Source of the DNA: Perognathus longimembris pacificus
Lineage: Eukaryota > Chordata > Mammalia > Rodentia > Heteromyidae
Direction: 5' to 3'
DNA: 64,000 nucleotides
Assembly: GCF_023159225.1 (NCBI RefSeq)
Contig: NC_063174.1
Location: 35,413,691 to 35,477,690, forward strand
In this document: in pieces, positions 38,310 to 50,749 of the stretch
Numbering within the stretch: the first letter of the stretch is position 1
Layout of the letters: every line of letters starts with the position of its first letter
The notes under the pieces: model-generated
What the model saw: the letters and a program-made list of their open reading frames with translations, nothing else
What the model was told of the DNA's origin: nothing
Databases searched by the model: none
Program-made: the position numbers and the translations under genes

Positions 38310-38455
38310 CTCATCAATCACGGCCTATATCATTGAAGTTAGCCCAGATAGGATTCAAATACTCTATGTAGCACAGGCCTCAAACCCTCAATCCTCCTTG
38401 CTCAACCTCCAGAGTGCTGGGGTACTTCCAGAGGTGTGTGCCACTATCTCACATG
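38310..38455 (-). mobile_element. Old B1 remnant
   Basis: TATGTAGCACAGGCCTCAAACCC..CTCCAGAGTGCTGGGGTAC. Confidence 0.65.
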
Positions 38456-38959
38456 GGTTCCTAATCATATCTTACTGTTAAATAAACCAACAAGTTACTG
38501 TTTCCAAATCATATAAAAACTGGCAGAGTTGATTTTTTAACCTTATACATTGTTTCATTTTTTTTATAGCCACAAATCACAATTATTTGTCCACTGAAGA
38601 GTTGTTTCCAGTTTTTCAATAAACCTCCCCTCTTGACCCTGTGGTTTGAACTCGGGCCTCTTGCTAAGCAGATTATCACTGAGCAACACTTACATCAGTT
38701 TTTCAGCATTTCAGACAGGGTTTCATGAATATCTATTTCTGTGTGTCTCCTTGAGCATGTGTGCTTTTCCAGACCGTTACCACCTGTAAAGGAATTGCTG
38801 ACAGTAGGTTCATAGACACTTTCAACTTCACTAGCAACAAGCAAATCACCTTCTAAAGGTGTAGTGACTTTCATTCCTGTCAATGCTGTGTGAGTGCCAG
38901 TGGTTTCTCATTCTTGTCCACAATTGGCAGATTTCTGCCAATTAGGATGAACACTTAGT

Positions 38960-40640
38960 TATCATTTCCTTTCTTTAAGAAAGATTTTAAGTTTGTATAC
39001 CACTCCAGTAGAGATACACAAAACAATTTCATAATTTAAAATGCCTTTGTTCTGCCCTTTTTAAATCAATCATCTTGCAAAATTAACCCCTGGCAACCAG
39101 CGATTCTATAATTTGTCTTTTCTCAAGTACTAGGTAAATGCAATTATATAGTGCTCAGCCTTTTGTGTCCTTTTATTAGTCCTGTTGTAAAAAATTTATA
39201 TGGACGCTGCAGATAAAATGCAGAATCTTTACTCCTCCTTTTTGTCAGCACCAGCATTGGCCTGTGTAGTCTTCCTGACTTTCTTCATTCTGTTCTTGCA
39301 TTCCTTCCACTGTTTTCCTGAAGTCTTCTTCTCACACAGACATGTCTGTGTAAAAATATTGAATGCTTCATGAATTTACTTATCATACTTGTACAGATTC
39401 CATGCTGTTCTCTGTATCATTCCAATTTTAGTTTGTGTGCTCGTGATGCCAAGTACTGTCTGCTTTTTTTCATTTAGCATGATTTGAGAATCATTCATAT
39501 TGAGTTCTATCCACAGTTTCTTCTATTTTGTTGCTAACTGTAGTACTGTCCTGGATGGTTATACCAGATTGTTTATTCAGTCACCACTTGAATTTTATTG
39601 AATTTTTGTTTTGTTTTTTGTGATTATGAGTAGAGCTGAGAATAGGCTTTTGGGTGAACATGTTTTCATTTCTCTTGTAAGTGGGATTACTGGGTTATGT
39701 GGGCAAATATATAATTAACAATTTTATTTTTAAAATCTGTCAGTGGTAAGCAGAATAAATGGTCCTCAGGTGTTCTGATGAGTAGAACCATGAATATATT
39801 TGGTTAAGTGGAAAAACAGAATTAAAGTTGTTAATTACCAGGCTTAAAAGTGGGGAGCTTATTATGGATTATCTAGGTAGACCCCAGTGTCACAAATCTT
39901 ACAAAAGAGAAAGACAAAATAGAGTCAGAAAAAAAGTTGTAACTGTGAGAGCAAGTTGCAGGAGATGAAAGCCCCAAACCAAGGAATGGGGATAATCTCT
40001 AGAAGATGGAAAATGGTAGCAAACAAATTAGTCTTTAGTGCTTGCAGAAAAGAAATTTTAGCCAAGTGAGATCTGTATCAGGCATCTACAGAATTGTAAA
40101 CTCATACATTTCTGTTGTTTTTAAATTTGTAGTTATTTGTTACAGGATTATAGCAGACTCATCCAGTGTCCTTGTTTTCACAGTGACTGAACCACTTTGC
40201 ATTCCCATAGAAATGTATGTGAGTTCTAGTTGATTCACATCCTCATTAGTGCCTTATGTGGTCAGTCTTTTTAATTTTTTTTTTTTTTGGCCAGTCCTGG
40301 GCCTTGGACTCAGGGCCTGAGCACTGTCCCTGGCTTCTTCCCGCTCAAGGCTAGCACTCTGCCACTTGAGCCACAGCGCTGCTTCTGGCCGTTTTCTGTA
40401 TATGTGGTGCTGGGGAATCGAACCTAGGGCCTCGTGTATCCGAGGCAGGCACTCTTGCCACTAGGCTATATCCCCAGCCCCAGTCTTTTTAATTTTAGCC
40501 ATTCTAATAGATGTGTAATATCACTTCCTTGTGGATTTTAATGGCAATTCCCATCAGAAGTAATGAACAGTATTGAGCATTTCGTGCCTTTATGCCATCA
40601 TAGTATTTTCTCTGGGAGAGTCCAGATCCTATGCCTATTT
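38960..40640 (-). mobile_element. Old L1 3' fragment, split by a young SINE
   Basis: Antisense order typical of old mammalian L1: TTAGCATGATTTGAGAATCATTC..TGAACATGTTTTCATTTCTC..GTGGGATTACTGGGTTATG; after the SINE, AGCCATTCTAATAGATGTG and TTGAGCATTTCGTGCC. Limits are approximate. Confidence 0.75.
40279..40480 (-). mobile_element. ID-dimer SINE, young
   Basis: Exact 16-bp duplications CAGTCTTTTTAATTTT at 40263-40278 and 40481-40496, inside the L1. Confidence 0.95.
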
Positions 40641-40644
40641 TACT

Positions 40645-40755
40645 TATTTACTATTTGTTTTGAGACAGAGTCTCACTTGGTTGCCCAGTAGTTTGGCCTT
40701 AGATTACTGGGTTTAAATGATCCTCATGCCTCAGTCTTGCAATTGATTTGGGATT
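40645..40755 (-). mobile_element. B1 SINE, antisense
   Basis: TTTGAGACAGAGTCTCACTTGG..TTAAATGATCCTCATGCCTCAG. Confidence 0.7.
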
Positions 40756-40809
40756 GAATCCCCTAATTTAGATTATATCCTTGTTTTGAGAGTTTTGTTG
40801 TTGTTTTGT

Positions 40810-40890
40810 TTTTTTCATTCCTGAAAATTAGACCCAGGACTTTGAACATGCTAGGTAGGCACTCTACCACTGAGTTACATCCCAGCCCAA
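40810..40890 (-). mobile_element. ID monomer
   Basis: GACCCAGGACTTTGAACATGC..ACTGAGTTACATCCCAGCCC. Confidence 0.75.
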
Positions 40891-41181
40891 GTTTTAAGAG
40901 TTCTTTCTAGTCCTTTTTCTTTTTCCAAAGGTTTTAGTTTGATTCTTTTTTTTTTGTCAATAATACACAGTCTTGATTATTATAGCTTAAACTTATCTTG
41001 ACATCAGGTAATGTAAGTCTTTCAACTTTTTCCCCCAAAATTGTCATTGTTATTTTAGTTCCTTTGCCTTTCCATACAATATTTAGGGTCAGCTTTCTCA
41101 TATTCATGAAAATTGTGTTGTAGTTTTGGTAAGAATTATGTTTAATCTGTAGATCATCCTGACATTTTAACAATACTGAGC

Positions 41182-41382
41182 CCTTTTTTTTTTTTGCCAG
41201 TCCTGGGTCTTGAACTCAGGGCCTGAACACTCCCCGGCTTCTTTTTGCTCAAGGCTAGCACTCTGCCACTTGAGCCACAGTGCCACTTCTAGCTTTTTCT
41301 GTTTATGTGGTACTGAGGAATCAAACCCAGGGCTTCATGCATGGTAGGCAAGTTCTACCACTAGCTACATTCCCAGCACACA
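41182..41382 (-). mobile_element. ID-dimer SINE, older
   Basis: GCCAGTCCTGGGTCTTGAAC to CTAGCTACATTCCCAGC. Confidence 0.88.
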
Positions 41383-41404
41383 ATACCACGTCACAATATT
41401 TATT

Positions 41405-41890
41405 TTCATTTATTTAGGTTTTTTTTTTTCTTTTGGTAGTACTAGGGTTTGAACTCAAGGCCTCACGTTCATTCTACTTTCTTGGCTGGCACTTTACTAC
41501 TTGAGCTACACTTCCAGCGGCTTTTGCAGGTTGTTTTTAGAAATGGAGTCTCATGGACCTTTCTTCCCAGGCTGACTTTGAATCAAAATCATCTCTATCT
41601 CAGCCTCTTTAGTAGCTAGATTAAAGGTGTGAGCCACTACTGGTACCTGGATTGTTTTCTATAATTTTTTTAAGTAAGGTCTAAAATCCTAGGGCTGGCC
41701 TGGATCATTCCTTCTAGATCTTTTTACCTAGGCATTTTAGCAGGGATTACCGGTGTTTGTTGCCATTTCCAGGATATTTGTTGAGATTAGGAGTCTTGCT
41801 AACTTTTTACCAAGGCTATCCTCAAACCATGATCCTCTCAATCTCTATCTCCAGAGTAGCTGGGATTACAGCTTTTAACCACCAATCCTG
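41405..41890 (-). mobile_element. Two consecutive diverged B1/ID composite SINEs
   Basis: 41405-41655 is fairly complete (CTAGGGTTTGAACTCAAGGCC..GAGCCACTACTGG); 41660-41890 is a second, older antisense copy. Confidence 0.7.
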
Positions 41891-42045
41891 ATCAGGGCTT
41901 TACTTTCCTTTTTGACAGTGTCTGACTGTGATACTCATGCTGGCCTTGAGTTGCTAGTCACTGGCTCAAACAATCCCCCTGCTGTAGTCTCCCAAGCTAG
42001 CTTTAAGACCTTGGAGTAGAGGTAGATCCCTTGAGATTTTTTCTT

Positions 42046-42258
42046 TTTTTTTGTTTGGTTTTGTTTTTGTTGCCAGTCCTGGGGCTTGACCTCGGCCTGA
42101 GCACTGGTCCCTGGCTTTTTTTTGCTCAAGGCTAGCACTCTGCCCCTTGAGCCACAGGGCCACTTCTGGCTTTTTCTATATATGTGGTGCTGAGGAATCA
42201 AACCCAGGGCTTCATGTATACGAGGCAAGCACTTTACCACTAGACCATATTCCCAGCC
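42046..42258 (-). mobile_element. ID-dimer SINE
   Basis: GCCAGTCCTGGGGCTTGACC to CCATATTCCCAGCC; TGAGATTTTT(T)CTT flanks. Confidence 0.9.
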
Positions 42259-42344
42259 TGAGATTTTTCTTAATTGATAGACCAAAATATTCTGTATGCC
42301 TTATGTATTAATAACATGACATTAAATGTAACATTTATGACTTA

Positions 42345-42440
42345 AAATAGAGAGGGCTAAGGGTATAATCAGTCATGGAGTGCTTGCCTAGCATGCATTA
42401 GGCCCTAGCTTCAATCCCCAACAATGCCAAAGAAAAAAAA
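42345..42440 (+). mobile_element. ID monomer
   Basis: GGGCTAAGGGTATAATCAG..CCTAGCTTCAATCCCCAAC, A-tail. Confidence 0.8.
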
Positions 42441-42885
42441 GAAAGACAAACTAAATACTACATTTTGGAAACTAAAGTTCTTTATAAAACCAGAGTCAAG
42501 ATATTAGTAGTTATCTCCAATTATGTTAGTAAGACTTAAATTTTTTTGATCTATACCAGAGTTTGGAGATTGAAGGACTGGATTACTAAATGACAAAAGA
42601 AAATGTTAAGTGTTTTGCTGTTATCAACATTCCTCATAGTGTTTATCAAACATTACTCACACTTGTTGAGACAAGTTGTTTAATTGGATTTTGGTAGTAA
42701 ATTCTTTTGCCTTTTGTTATACAAGTATTCATAGAAGCTCTATCATAATGATTCAAAAACCTTTTCTTTCAAAGGACAGATGACATAATATTCAGCAGTA
42801 AGTGCATGCGCCTGCACAGACACATACATACACAGAATATATTCACACTAGTGCATAAATTCTTACTCAGATTTCAGATCGCAGC

Positions 42886-43140
42886 TGGGCTTTTTTTTTT
42901 CCCCCAAATTCTGTCCTGGTCCTGGTGCTTGAACTCTGGGCCCAAGCACTGTCCCTGAGCTTTTGTGTTCAAGGCTAATGCTTTACCACTTGAGCAACAG
43001 CTCCATTTCCAGAGTTTGGGTAGTTAATTGGAAATAAGAGTTTCATGGGCTTTCCTATGGGGATTGGTTGGAATCACAGTCCTCAAATCTCAGCCTCCTG
43101 AGTAGCTAGGATTACAGCTGTGAGCCACCAGCACCTGGCT
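42886..43140 (-). mobile_element. B1/ID composite SINE
   Basis: TGGTGCTTGAACTCTGGGCC to GAGCCACCAGCACCTGGC. Confidence 0.85.
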
Positions 43141-43339
43141 TGTGCAAAATATATGGAAACCAAATGTGTAATTTAAAAACTGAAAGGGGAAAGTCAGTGT
43201 ATCTGCAGTGCAGAAACAAGACATTTGGGAAGTATTATCGTGGAAATCATAATTGGACAGTGCATAAGGAAGAGATGTCTCTAGAGACTAAGTACACAGT
43301 GAAGGGCTGTCCACTTAAGAAAGTAAACTTTATTTACGT

Positions 43340-43725
43340 ATTTATTTTTGTGCCAGCCCTAGGGCTTGAACTCAGAGCCTGGGCTCTGTCCCTGAGCTTT
43401 TTGCTCAAGCCTAGTGTTGTGCCACCTGAGCCACCGCTCCACTTCTGGTTTCTTGGTGATTAATTGGAGATCAGAGTCTCATGTACTTTTCTGTTCCAGC
43501 ACTTTGAACCTCAGTCCTCACTCAGCCTCTTGAGTAGCTAGGATTACTAGTGTGAGCTACTTGTGCCTGGTTGACTTTATTTTTTATTTGTATTTATTGA
43601 TTTACTTATTTATTTTTAAAGATAGGCTCTTGTTATGTAGCCCAGGCTGGATTGGAGCTCACAATCGTCTTCAGTCTCCTTAATGCTGATATTACCATAT
43701 GTGGCTCATGAGTTGTATTTTGAAT
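43340..43725 (-). mobile_element. B1/ID composite SINE followed by a B1
   Basis: 43340-43575 composite (GCCAGCCCTAGGGCTTGAAC..); 43585-43725 antisense B1 (TTGTTATGTAGCCCAGGCTGG). Confidence 0.8.
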
Positions 43726-43904
43726 AAAGACAAAATTAGCTAGTGTGAAAATTTTGATTTAGGATGAAAACTTAGGAGGTTAAAATAAAAACAAAAAAGA
43801 AAGCAAAAGCCATGTTTCTTTCACATCAGCAAATCAGCTGTAGACCCATAGTTGGTTGCTTGTTTGACTTTGTCACAGTGATTTCCAGTGACTACATGAA
43901 ATTA

Positions 43905-43942
43905 CAAGGCAAGCACTCTACTACTAGGCCATATTCCCAGCA
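43905..43942 (-). mobile_element. Tailless 38-nt SINE head with target-site duplication
   Basis: The minus strand reads TGCTGGGAATATGGCCTAG... to CTTGCCTTG, only the 5' tRNA-like half of the ID-dimer. No A-tail or 3' part is present, yet ACTACATGAAATTA is duplicated exactly at 43891-43904 and 43943-43956. Confidence 0.85.
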
Positions 43943-43956
43943 ACTACATGAAATTA

Positions 43957-44930
43957 AAAAGAGTGAAATAAAGCCAGTAGGAAATGGCCAGGCTCGCTTT
44001 ACTATTAAATTTATGGAAAATATGCATTCTCATTAAATACCTTGTCAACTGTGATTTTTTTTCCATAGTTTGAACTATGTACCATAATTATAAAGAATGG
44101 TTCAGTAGCTTCATAATCAAGCTGTTTAATTTTATAATTTTTTTGTACATCAGTTTCTCAATTTAACATTGTAAGAATTCAAGCATTTGGTCTTTTGTTT
44201 CATAATTCTACAGGTTCTTTTTGAGTAATTGTCATAAAAATGTAAACATTGAAGTTTTGAGGCTCTTGTTTTGGGCAGGAATTGGCTACTTTATGTAAAC
44301 TTTTTAAGTCTTAGCAGCCAATTCATCTCTGTTGCCGATACTCAACACTACATTGGGTACATTGTTAAAGTGCAAAGGTAGCTACACAAATGAACACAAT
44401 TGTGTTGCAGTAAAATTTTAGTGTTGTCGTTGTCTGGACATTGTGGAGTGTTCTCACAAACATAGAAGACCTAGTTCATTTACTGGACTATGGCCTCTGA
44501 TACAGTCAAGAAATGCAGAAACTATGTGTGCTAGTTTAACATGGCATGTTGTTTCACAGTAAACTATTTTTATAAGTAGAAGATGTACATTATAAAATAA
44601 TGATAATTCAATTAGTATAAAGTAGTAAATACAAAGCCAGTCTTATAAATGTTTGCTATCATTATCCAGTATTAAGTACTGTACATAATTGTATGTGTTG
44701 TATTTTTATATGCAGTAGCTTTTATACCATCAACACAAACATGCTCCAATATATTCTTGTGAATCACTGATGTGATGTATCCTTGACTGAAATGTCTTTA
44801 TATAGTCCATTACTGTACTTATAAAACCAGGGTGTGCCTGATTTGACCTTTGGGCTTAGTCTGCGAACCTATGCATTAAGGTAAAATATCTAAAGAGAAA
44901 ATAACAATATTGTAGTAAAGTATGGAAGGG
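43957..44930. other. Unique intronic DNA
   Basis: No gene or repeat recognised. Confidence 0.5.
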
Positions 44931-44934
44931 TTTG

Positions 44935-45390
44935 TTTGTTTGTTTTGAGGTTAGGGTTTGAACTCAGGGCCTCATGCCTGCTATGCAGGTATTACTGCTC
45001 AAGTCATACCTTAAGCTCTTTTTGCTCTGCCTTTTAAAAAATTATAGGATCTTGCTTTTTGTCCAGGCTAGCCTGGACCACAACCTTCCATTCACACTTC
45101 CTGACATAGCTTGGATGACAGGTTCATACCACCATGCCTACCTTTTTTGGTTGAGATGGTGTCTTAGGTAAAGTACATATATTTTGACCAGGACAAGCCT
45201 GGAACCATAATCTTCCCAATCTCAGCTTCCCTTGTAGTTGGAATTTCCTGTACTTGCTACCATAACCAGGTGTTGGTTGAGATGAGGGGTCTCTTAAACT
45301 TTATGCCCAGGCTGTCCCTGAGCCTCAGTCCTGATCTCTGTCTTCTGAGTAGCTAGGATTATAGGTGTGAAAAATGGATGCCTGGCAGAA
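44935..45390 (-). mobile_element. Two diverged ID/B1 composite SINEs
   Basis: GGTTAGGGTTTGAACTCAGGGC.. and ..GTAGCTAGGATTATAGGTGTG mark two antisense copies in a row. Confidence 0.65.
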
Positions 45391-45754
45391 GTTTATATTT
45401 TGGTGAAGTAGAAATTTGTTAATTTTTTAAAGATTCTACTTTGATATTACATCTAAAAACTTTTTGCTTAACCCAAGGTCATAGATTTTTCCTGTATTTC
45501 CTTCTGCACAGTTTTATAGTTTTCTATTTGGGTTAAGTATCTATTTTGAGTGGGCTTTTGTGGAAAGAGTGAGGTATGGATTGAATTTCATTTAATTTGT
45601 CCAGTCCCATAATTTCTCAAAAACTGTCATTTCTCTATTGATGTGCCTTTGTTTCTTTGTAAGAAACCATTAACTGTATCTATGAAAGGGGCACTGTTTG
45701 AGGACATTTGTATTCCAGGGATGTATGTATCTATTATAAGTATCATAAATCTTG

Positions 45755-45850
45755 GGGCTTGAGGGAATGGCTCAAGAGATACATGCAGCACCTGCCTAGC
45801 AAGCCCAAAGCCCTGAGTTCAAATCTTAGTACTCTCAAAGCAGAAACAAA
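45755..45850 (+). mobile_element. ID monomer
   Basis: GGCTTGAGGGAATGGCTCAAG..CCTGAGTTCAAATCTTAGTAC. Confidence 0.7.
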
Positions 45851-45950
45851 TGCTGTGTCTTGGCTAATAGGGATGTTTAAGTCTCACAGCCATGTATTCC
45901 TAGTTAATTCTATTTATTTATTTATCTATCTATCTATCTATTTATTTATT

Positions 45951-46141
45951 TTTGCCAGTCCTGGGCCTTGGACTCAGGGCCTGAGCACTGTCTCTGGCTT
46001 CTTTTTGCTCAAGGCTAGCACTTCTGCCACTTGAGCCACAGCGCCACTTCTGGCCATTTTCTGTATATGTGGTGGGAATCGAACCCAGGGCTTCATGTAT
46101 ACGAGGCACGCATTCTTGCCACTAGGCCATATTCCCAGCCC
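45951..46141 (-). mobile_element. ID-dimer SINE with TTTA/TATC tail
   Basis: CTAGTTAATTCT is duplicated on both sides; the tail at 45910-45950 became TTTA/TCTA repeats. Confidence 0.9.
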
Positions 46142-46446
46142 CTAGTTAATTCTTTTTAAAAATTTATTATTTTAGTTTATAGAAGATAAGATTGTTGAAC
46201 TCTATAATGTTTGTACATTTGATGGGAATTATGCAGAATCATATTTAATACAAATCCTCAAAGGATTTTAGAAAGAAGGTAGTAAATTAAAATATATTCT
46301 TATGTATTTATGTATTCTATTTTGGGCAGTACACAGTATTTCATAATGAATAAATATGTAAATATGTAAAGTCTATTTTTGTGTATCTTTTTATAATTGT
46401 TTTGTTAAGTAAAATGCTATTCAAAAGCCTTTGAGAGGTACTTTTT

Positions 46447-46643
46447 TTTTTTGCCAGTCCTGGGCCTTGGACTCAGGGCCTGAGCACTGTCCCTGGCTTC
46501 TTCCCGCTCAAGGCTAGCACTCTGCCACTTGAGCCACAGCGCCGCTTCTGGCCGTTTTCTGTATACGTGGTGCTGGGGAATCGAACCTAGGGCCTCGTGT
46601 ATCCGAGGCAGGCACTCTTGCCACTAGGCTATATCCCCAGCCC
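46447..46643 (-). mobile_element. ID-dimer SINE, young
   Basis: Has the CGAGGCAGGC and CCCGCTCAAGG markers; TGAGAGGTACTTTTT is duplicated at 46432-46446 and 46644-46658. Confidence 0.95.
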
Positions 46644-46829
46644 TGAGAGGTACTTTTTGAAGTTTCAAAAGGTTCCTGATCCCTTAAATAACTATACTAA
46701 CTATACTTTGCAAGGTTATCATCTTTTTATTCCTTTAATAGACTATTGGTGCAATCAAGTTAATCTACTTGTTCTTGGCATTTTTCGGTGTCCACAATTT
46801 GTGGATGCCTAAAATTCTTTGTTTTCTTT

Positions 46830-47275
46830 CTTTTCTTTTGTCGATTCTGGGGTTTGAACTCAGGGTTTGGGAGCTGTCCCTGAGCTTTTGTGCTCAAGGC
46901 TACTGCTGTACCACTTTGAGCCACAGTGCCACTCCTGTTTTGTGATGGTTAATTAGAGATAAGAGTCTCATGGACTTTCTTGCTGGGGTTGGCTTTGGAC
47001 TACCATCGTCAGATCTTGTTCTTTTTTTTTGGCCAGTCCTGGGCCTTGGACTCAGGGCCTGAGCACTGTCCCTGGCTTCTTCCCGCTCAAGGCTAGCACT
47101 CTGCCACTTGAGCCACAGCGCTGCTTCTGGCCGTTTTCTGTATATGTGGTGCTGGGGAATCGAACCTAGGGCCTCGTGTATCCGAGGCAGGCACTCTTGC
47201 CACTAGGCTATATCCCCAGCCCCTAAGATCTCAGTCTCTTGAATAACCTAGGATTACAGGCAAGAGCCACCAGCA
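46830..47275 (-). mobile_element. B1/ID composite SINE split by a nested SINE
   Basis: 46830-47020 and 47224-47275 together rebuild one antisense composite; the middle is a young ID-dimer. Confidence 0.83.
47021..47223 (-). mobile_element. ID-dimer SINE, young, nested
   Basis: Nearly identical to the 40279-40480 copy, including CTGCTTCTGGCCG (instead of CCGCTTCTGG), so the two share a source variant. Confidence 0.93.
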
Positions 47276-47364
47276 CCTAAATTCTTTATATAAAATGCTG
47301 TAATATTTGCGTATAACATACACATTTTCTCACTAGCTCTAGATAACGTTTTTCATTTATTTAT

Positions 47365-48130
47365 TTATTGTACTGGGGTTTGAAGTTAGGAACTCACAAC
47401 TGCTCAACTAGCTTGCTTGCTTGGCTGGTGCTTCTACCATGTGAGCGATACCTCCAACTCTGCTTTTTTGCCTTTTTTTTTCCATACCTGTTCCAGGGCT
47501 GGAACTCATAGCTTTCAAGTTCTTGCTTGACTTCCTTATGACTGCCACTCTACCACTTGAGCCATGCCTCCAGTTTGAATTTTTTGTTGTGGGACCTGAA
47601 CTCTGGGCCTGGGTGCTGTCTCTAAGCTCTTCAGCTCAAGGCTAGTGATCTGCCACTTAAGCCACAGCACTACTTCCGGTTTTCTGGTGGTCAATTGGAG
47701 ATAAAAGTTTCATGGACTTTCCTGCACCCCCCCTCCCCCTTGCTGGCTCTGAACCCTCAGATCTGAGCCTCCTCAGTAGCTAGGAGTACATGCATGAGCC
47801 ACCGATGCCCAGCTTCCATAATATTCTTTTATATTTGTGATTGTAACTGAGGCCTATTCCACTTCCCATGTTTGGAAGTAACTCAAGGTCAGTCAGCCTG
47901 GCCAGTTTGGAATTTTTGCTGGTTAATTGGAGATAGAGTCTTCCCCAGTTGGCTTTGAACTGAGATCCTCAGATCTCAGCCACCTAAGTAACTAGGATTA
48001 TATTGGCTCTCCTGCTGATTATTTTGGAGATGGAAGCTAATGAACTTTTCTGCCAGGCCTGGCTTTAGACCTCAGTTTTCTAGATCTCAGCTTCTTGATT
48101 AGCTAGGATTACAGGTAAGAATCATTAGCA
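47365..48130 (-). mobile_element. Cluster of five antisense ID and B1/ID SINEs
   Basis: ID-like 47365-47460 and 47480-47575; composite 47585-47815; truncated composites about 47825-48000 and 48000-48130, each with the CTCAGCC..TAGCTAGGATTA motif. Confidence 0.7.
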
Positions 48131-48261
48131 TGGCAAGACTGAAATGTTTGTTTAATACTTAGTACAATGTAAATTGTCCTGACACTGTATCCTTTAGGGA
48201 ATTATGAAATGGAAAAAGTCGGTACATGTTCAGTATAGATTAAATTTTTTCTCATATAGCT

Positions 48262-48820
48262 CAGTGAGAGATGGAGGTGTGACTCAAGCAGTGGAGCACC
48301 TGCCTACCAAGCCAAAGCCATCTGAAGTTCAAGCCTCAGTACCATCAGAAACAAACAGTAAAACCTACAGTTGAATCCACAGATGTGAAACCTACATATA
48401 AAGAAGGATGCCTGTACTTAATTGTTTCTTCCTTTAGCTATTACTTGTGCCCTTTTGTGATCCCAATTCCCTATAAGAAATATATTTTACCCCGGAGCCC
48501 AGCACCACCAGGCTCAAACCTGTAATCCTAGCTACTAAGATTGAGATTGGGAGAATCTTGGTTCAAGGCCAACCTTGCAGAAATATTTACATGACCTCCC
48601 TTTAACTGAGTGCTGGGCATTGTGGTATATGTCTGTTATCCTAGCTAGACCTGGGGAACTCAAAATAAATGAACTATGGCCCAAGTATTTGCCAGAATAG
48701 CAAAATAGTCCCTATCTCAAAAATAACCAAAGCATAAAAGGGCTGGAGGCATGGCGCAGTAGTAGAGCACTACCTAGTAACTTGAGAAGTCCTGAGTTCA
48801 AACCACACCAAAAATCCAAA
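48262..48820 (+). mobile_element. Cluster of plus-strand ID and B1 SINEs
   Basis: ID 48262-48355, B1-like 48495-48600 and 48605-48735, ID 48738-48815 (GGCTGGAGGCATGGCGCAG). Confidence 0.68.
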
Positions 48821-50387
48821 AGCCCACCAAAATATATTTTACAACAGCAACTCATATTTATATGTTTTTGGAGTATAGTTTCTTGAAGCTGCACCTTTGC
48901 TACACATGACACATCTTCTTAAGTTTTATCAATATTCTCCCTCTTACTGGTGAGGAAATTGAGACTCATTATTTTATCCAAAGTCATTTCATAAGAGGTA
49001 CCAAGGATTAGAATTCCGTTTACTTGATCCTAAGACTTGGGTGGTTGTTTTTTTACCTTATTATAGCCACTCTTGCAACTTATTTTTTGTTTGTTTTAAC
49101 TTTTTTGTTTTGGTGAAATTAGAATCATTGAAGAAAACCATCCTTGGCTTAATGTTTAAAATATACTTGAATTGGATGAAGAATTTTGAGCAGACAAATT
49201 CTAAATAAGCTTCTTAAAGGTAAAAACTATATCTGTATCTCAGCACTTAATGTGGCTGTGATGTAATAAGAAATGTATGTTTGTTCTTTGTCCCTTGGCC
49301 TCTAAATCCCTTGGAATTTCCTTAGTGATAAGAGTGTCTTTTTGTTGTAGTGAAATACTTCTTGCCTCAGGGCTCTAGTTACCTTTATATTGGGGCCTGG
49401 TCACTGGAAAGATCAAGGCATGATTAGAGATTGAAACTTTCCATCCCATCCCTTACTGGGGAGGTAAAAGAAGGTAGAGATAGTGAGTGACTGCCAATGA
49501 TTTAATGGATTGTGCCTGTGAAAAGAAGCTTCTATAAAAGACCCTCAGTGACATTGTGTAGAGATCTGGGTTGAGATATATACATCTATTTCAAGGTGCC
49601 AGGAAGGGAGCACACCTGAAGATAGGGAAAACCTCCATTTAGTTGATTTAGTTGTATCCTTTATAAAGCCAGTAAAAGTAATGCCTTTCTTAGCTATGTT
49701 CTCAGTTTATTGAAGAAGAGGATGGGGCATGGGAACCGTTGATTAATAGCTTCATAGTCAGAAGTACAGGAGGCCCAGGACTTGTGACTGGCATCTGAAG
49801 GATGACTTGTGGTCTTGTGAAAGGGCTGTTCAGAGAATTAAAGATTCTGCAGTAATCTCCAGGTGTGAGGCAGAGCCCCACAGATTTAGTGTCATATGCT
49901 TTTAGTGAAAATTGGCTCAGAATTACCTGGTTTCTATTTGTACTTTCATCATTTATTTGTTTATACTTTGATTGTGAGCTTGCTATTCCAGTTACCTCCG
50001 GGGCTAGAATAATTCTATTTATTTTAGGTTAGCCATAAATATATTGAATTGGAAAGAAATCTAACATTCCTATGTTCTTGATTAGCTTCTCTATGACATA
50101 AACTTACAGAGATAAATTTGTCCATTCCATAAACACACACTGGGAGGCATCACAGTATACTTTCAGTGTTTTCACTGACTGACAGTTCTTTTATAGATTA
50201 AAGTCAGCATTGGCTGAATGAGTAACTTTTTAGACCTGTGGGTGGCTCTCAATAAGTTAACTTATTAAAGCTTGATTCTTTATCTGCTAAATTTGGATAG
50301 TATAAGAAGCTAAATCAGTGGGTTTTCTTTTGAGAATTGTGCCAGGAATGGAGCATAGTACCTTGTGTATATTAAACACTCATAAAA
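48821..50387. other. Unique intronic DNA
   Basis: About 1.6 kb free of recognisable repeats or genes. Confidence 0.5.
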
Positions 50388-50475
50388 AGACTGGATCTGG
50401 AGGGGTGGCTCAGGTAGTAAAGTGTCTGTTTAGCATGAGTGTGGCCCTGACTTTAATCCCTTGTATCACAAAAAA
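50388..50475 (+). mobile_element. ID monomer
   Basis: GAGGGGTGGCTCAGGTAGTAAAG..TTAATCCCTTGTATCAC. Confidence 0.7.
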
Positions 50476-50749
50476 TAAGATGATTATCAATAATTTGATT
50501 TTGTATTTTATGGGAGTGTATAAATTGATTGTCATAGCCAGTGATGAATAATTATCATTGTACATTAAGGACAGGTTTTTCATCTTTGAAATAATAGTGA
50601 AAGTAAGTGGGAGAGAAGAGATTGTTACCTTACATTGAACAGCCTATTTATGTAGTAAGGTTAAATTCCATCTAGTTTTAATAGTTTCTCTATTTGACTC
50701 TCAAGAATTATTCTATTTTTCACTAAGTGGTTTTCATTACACATATTCC

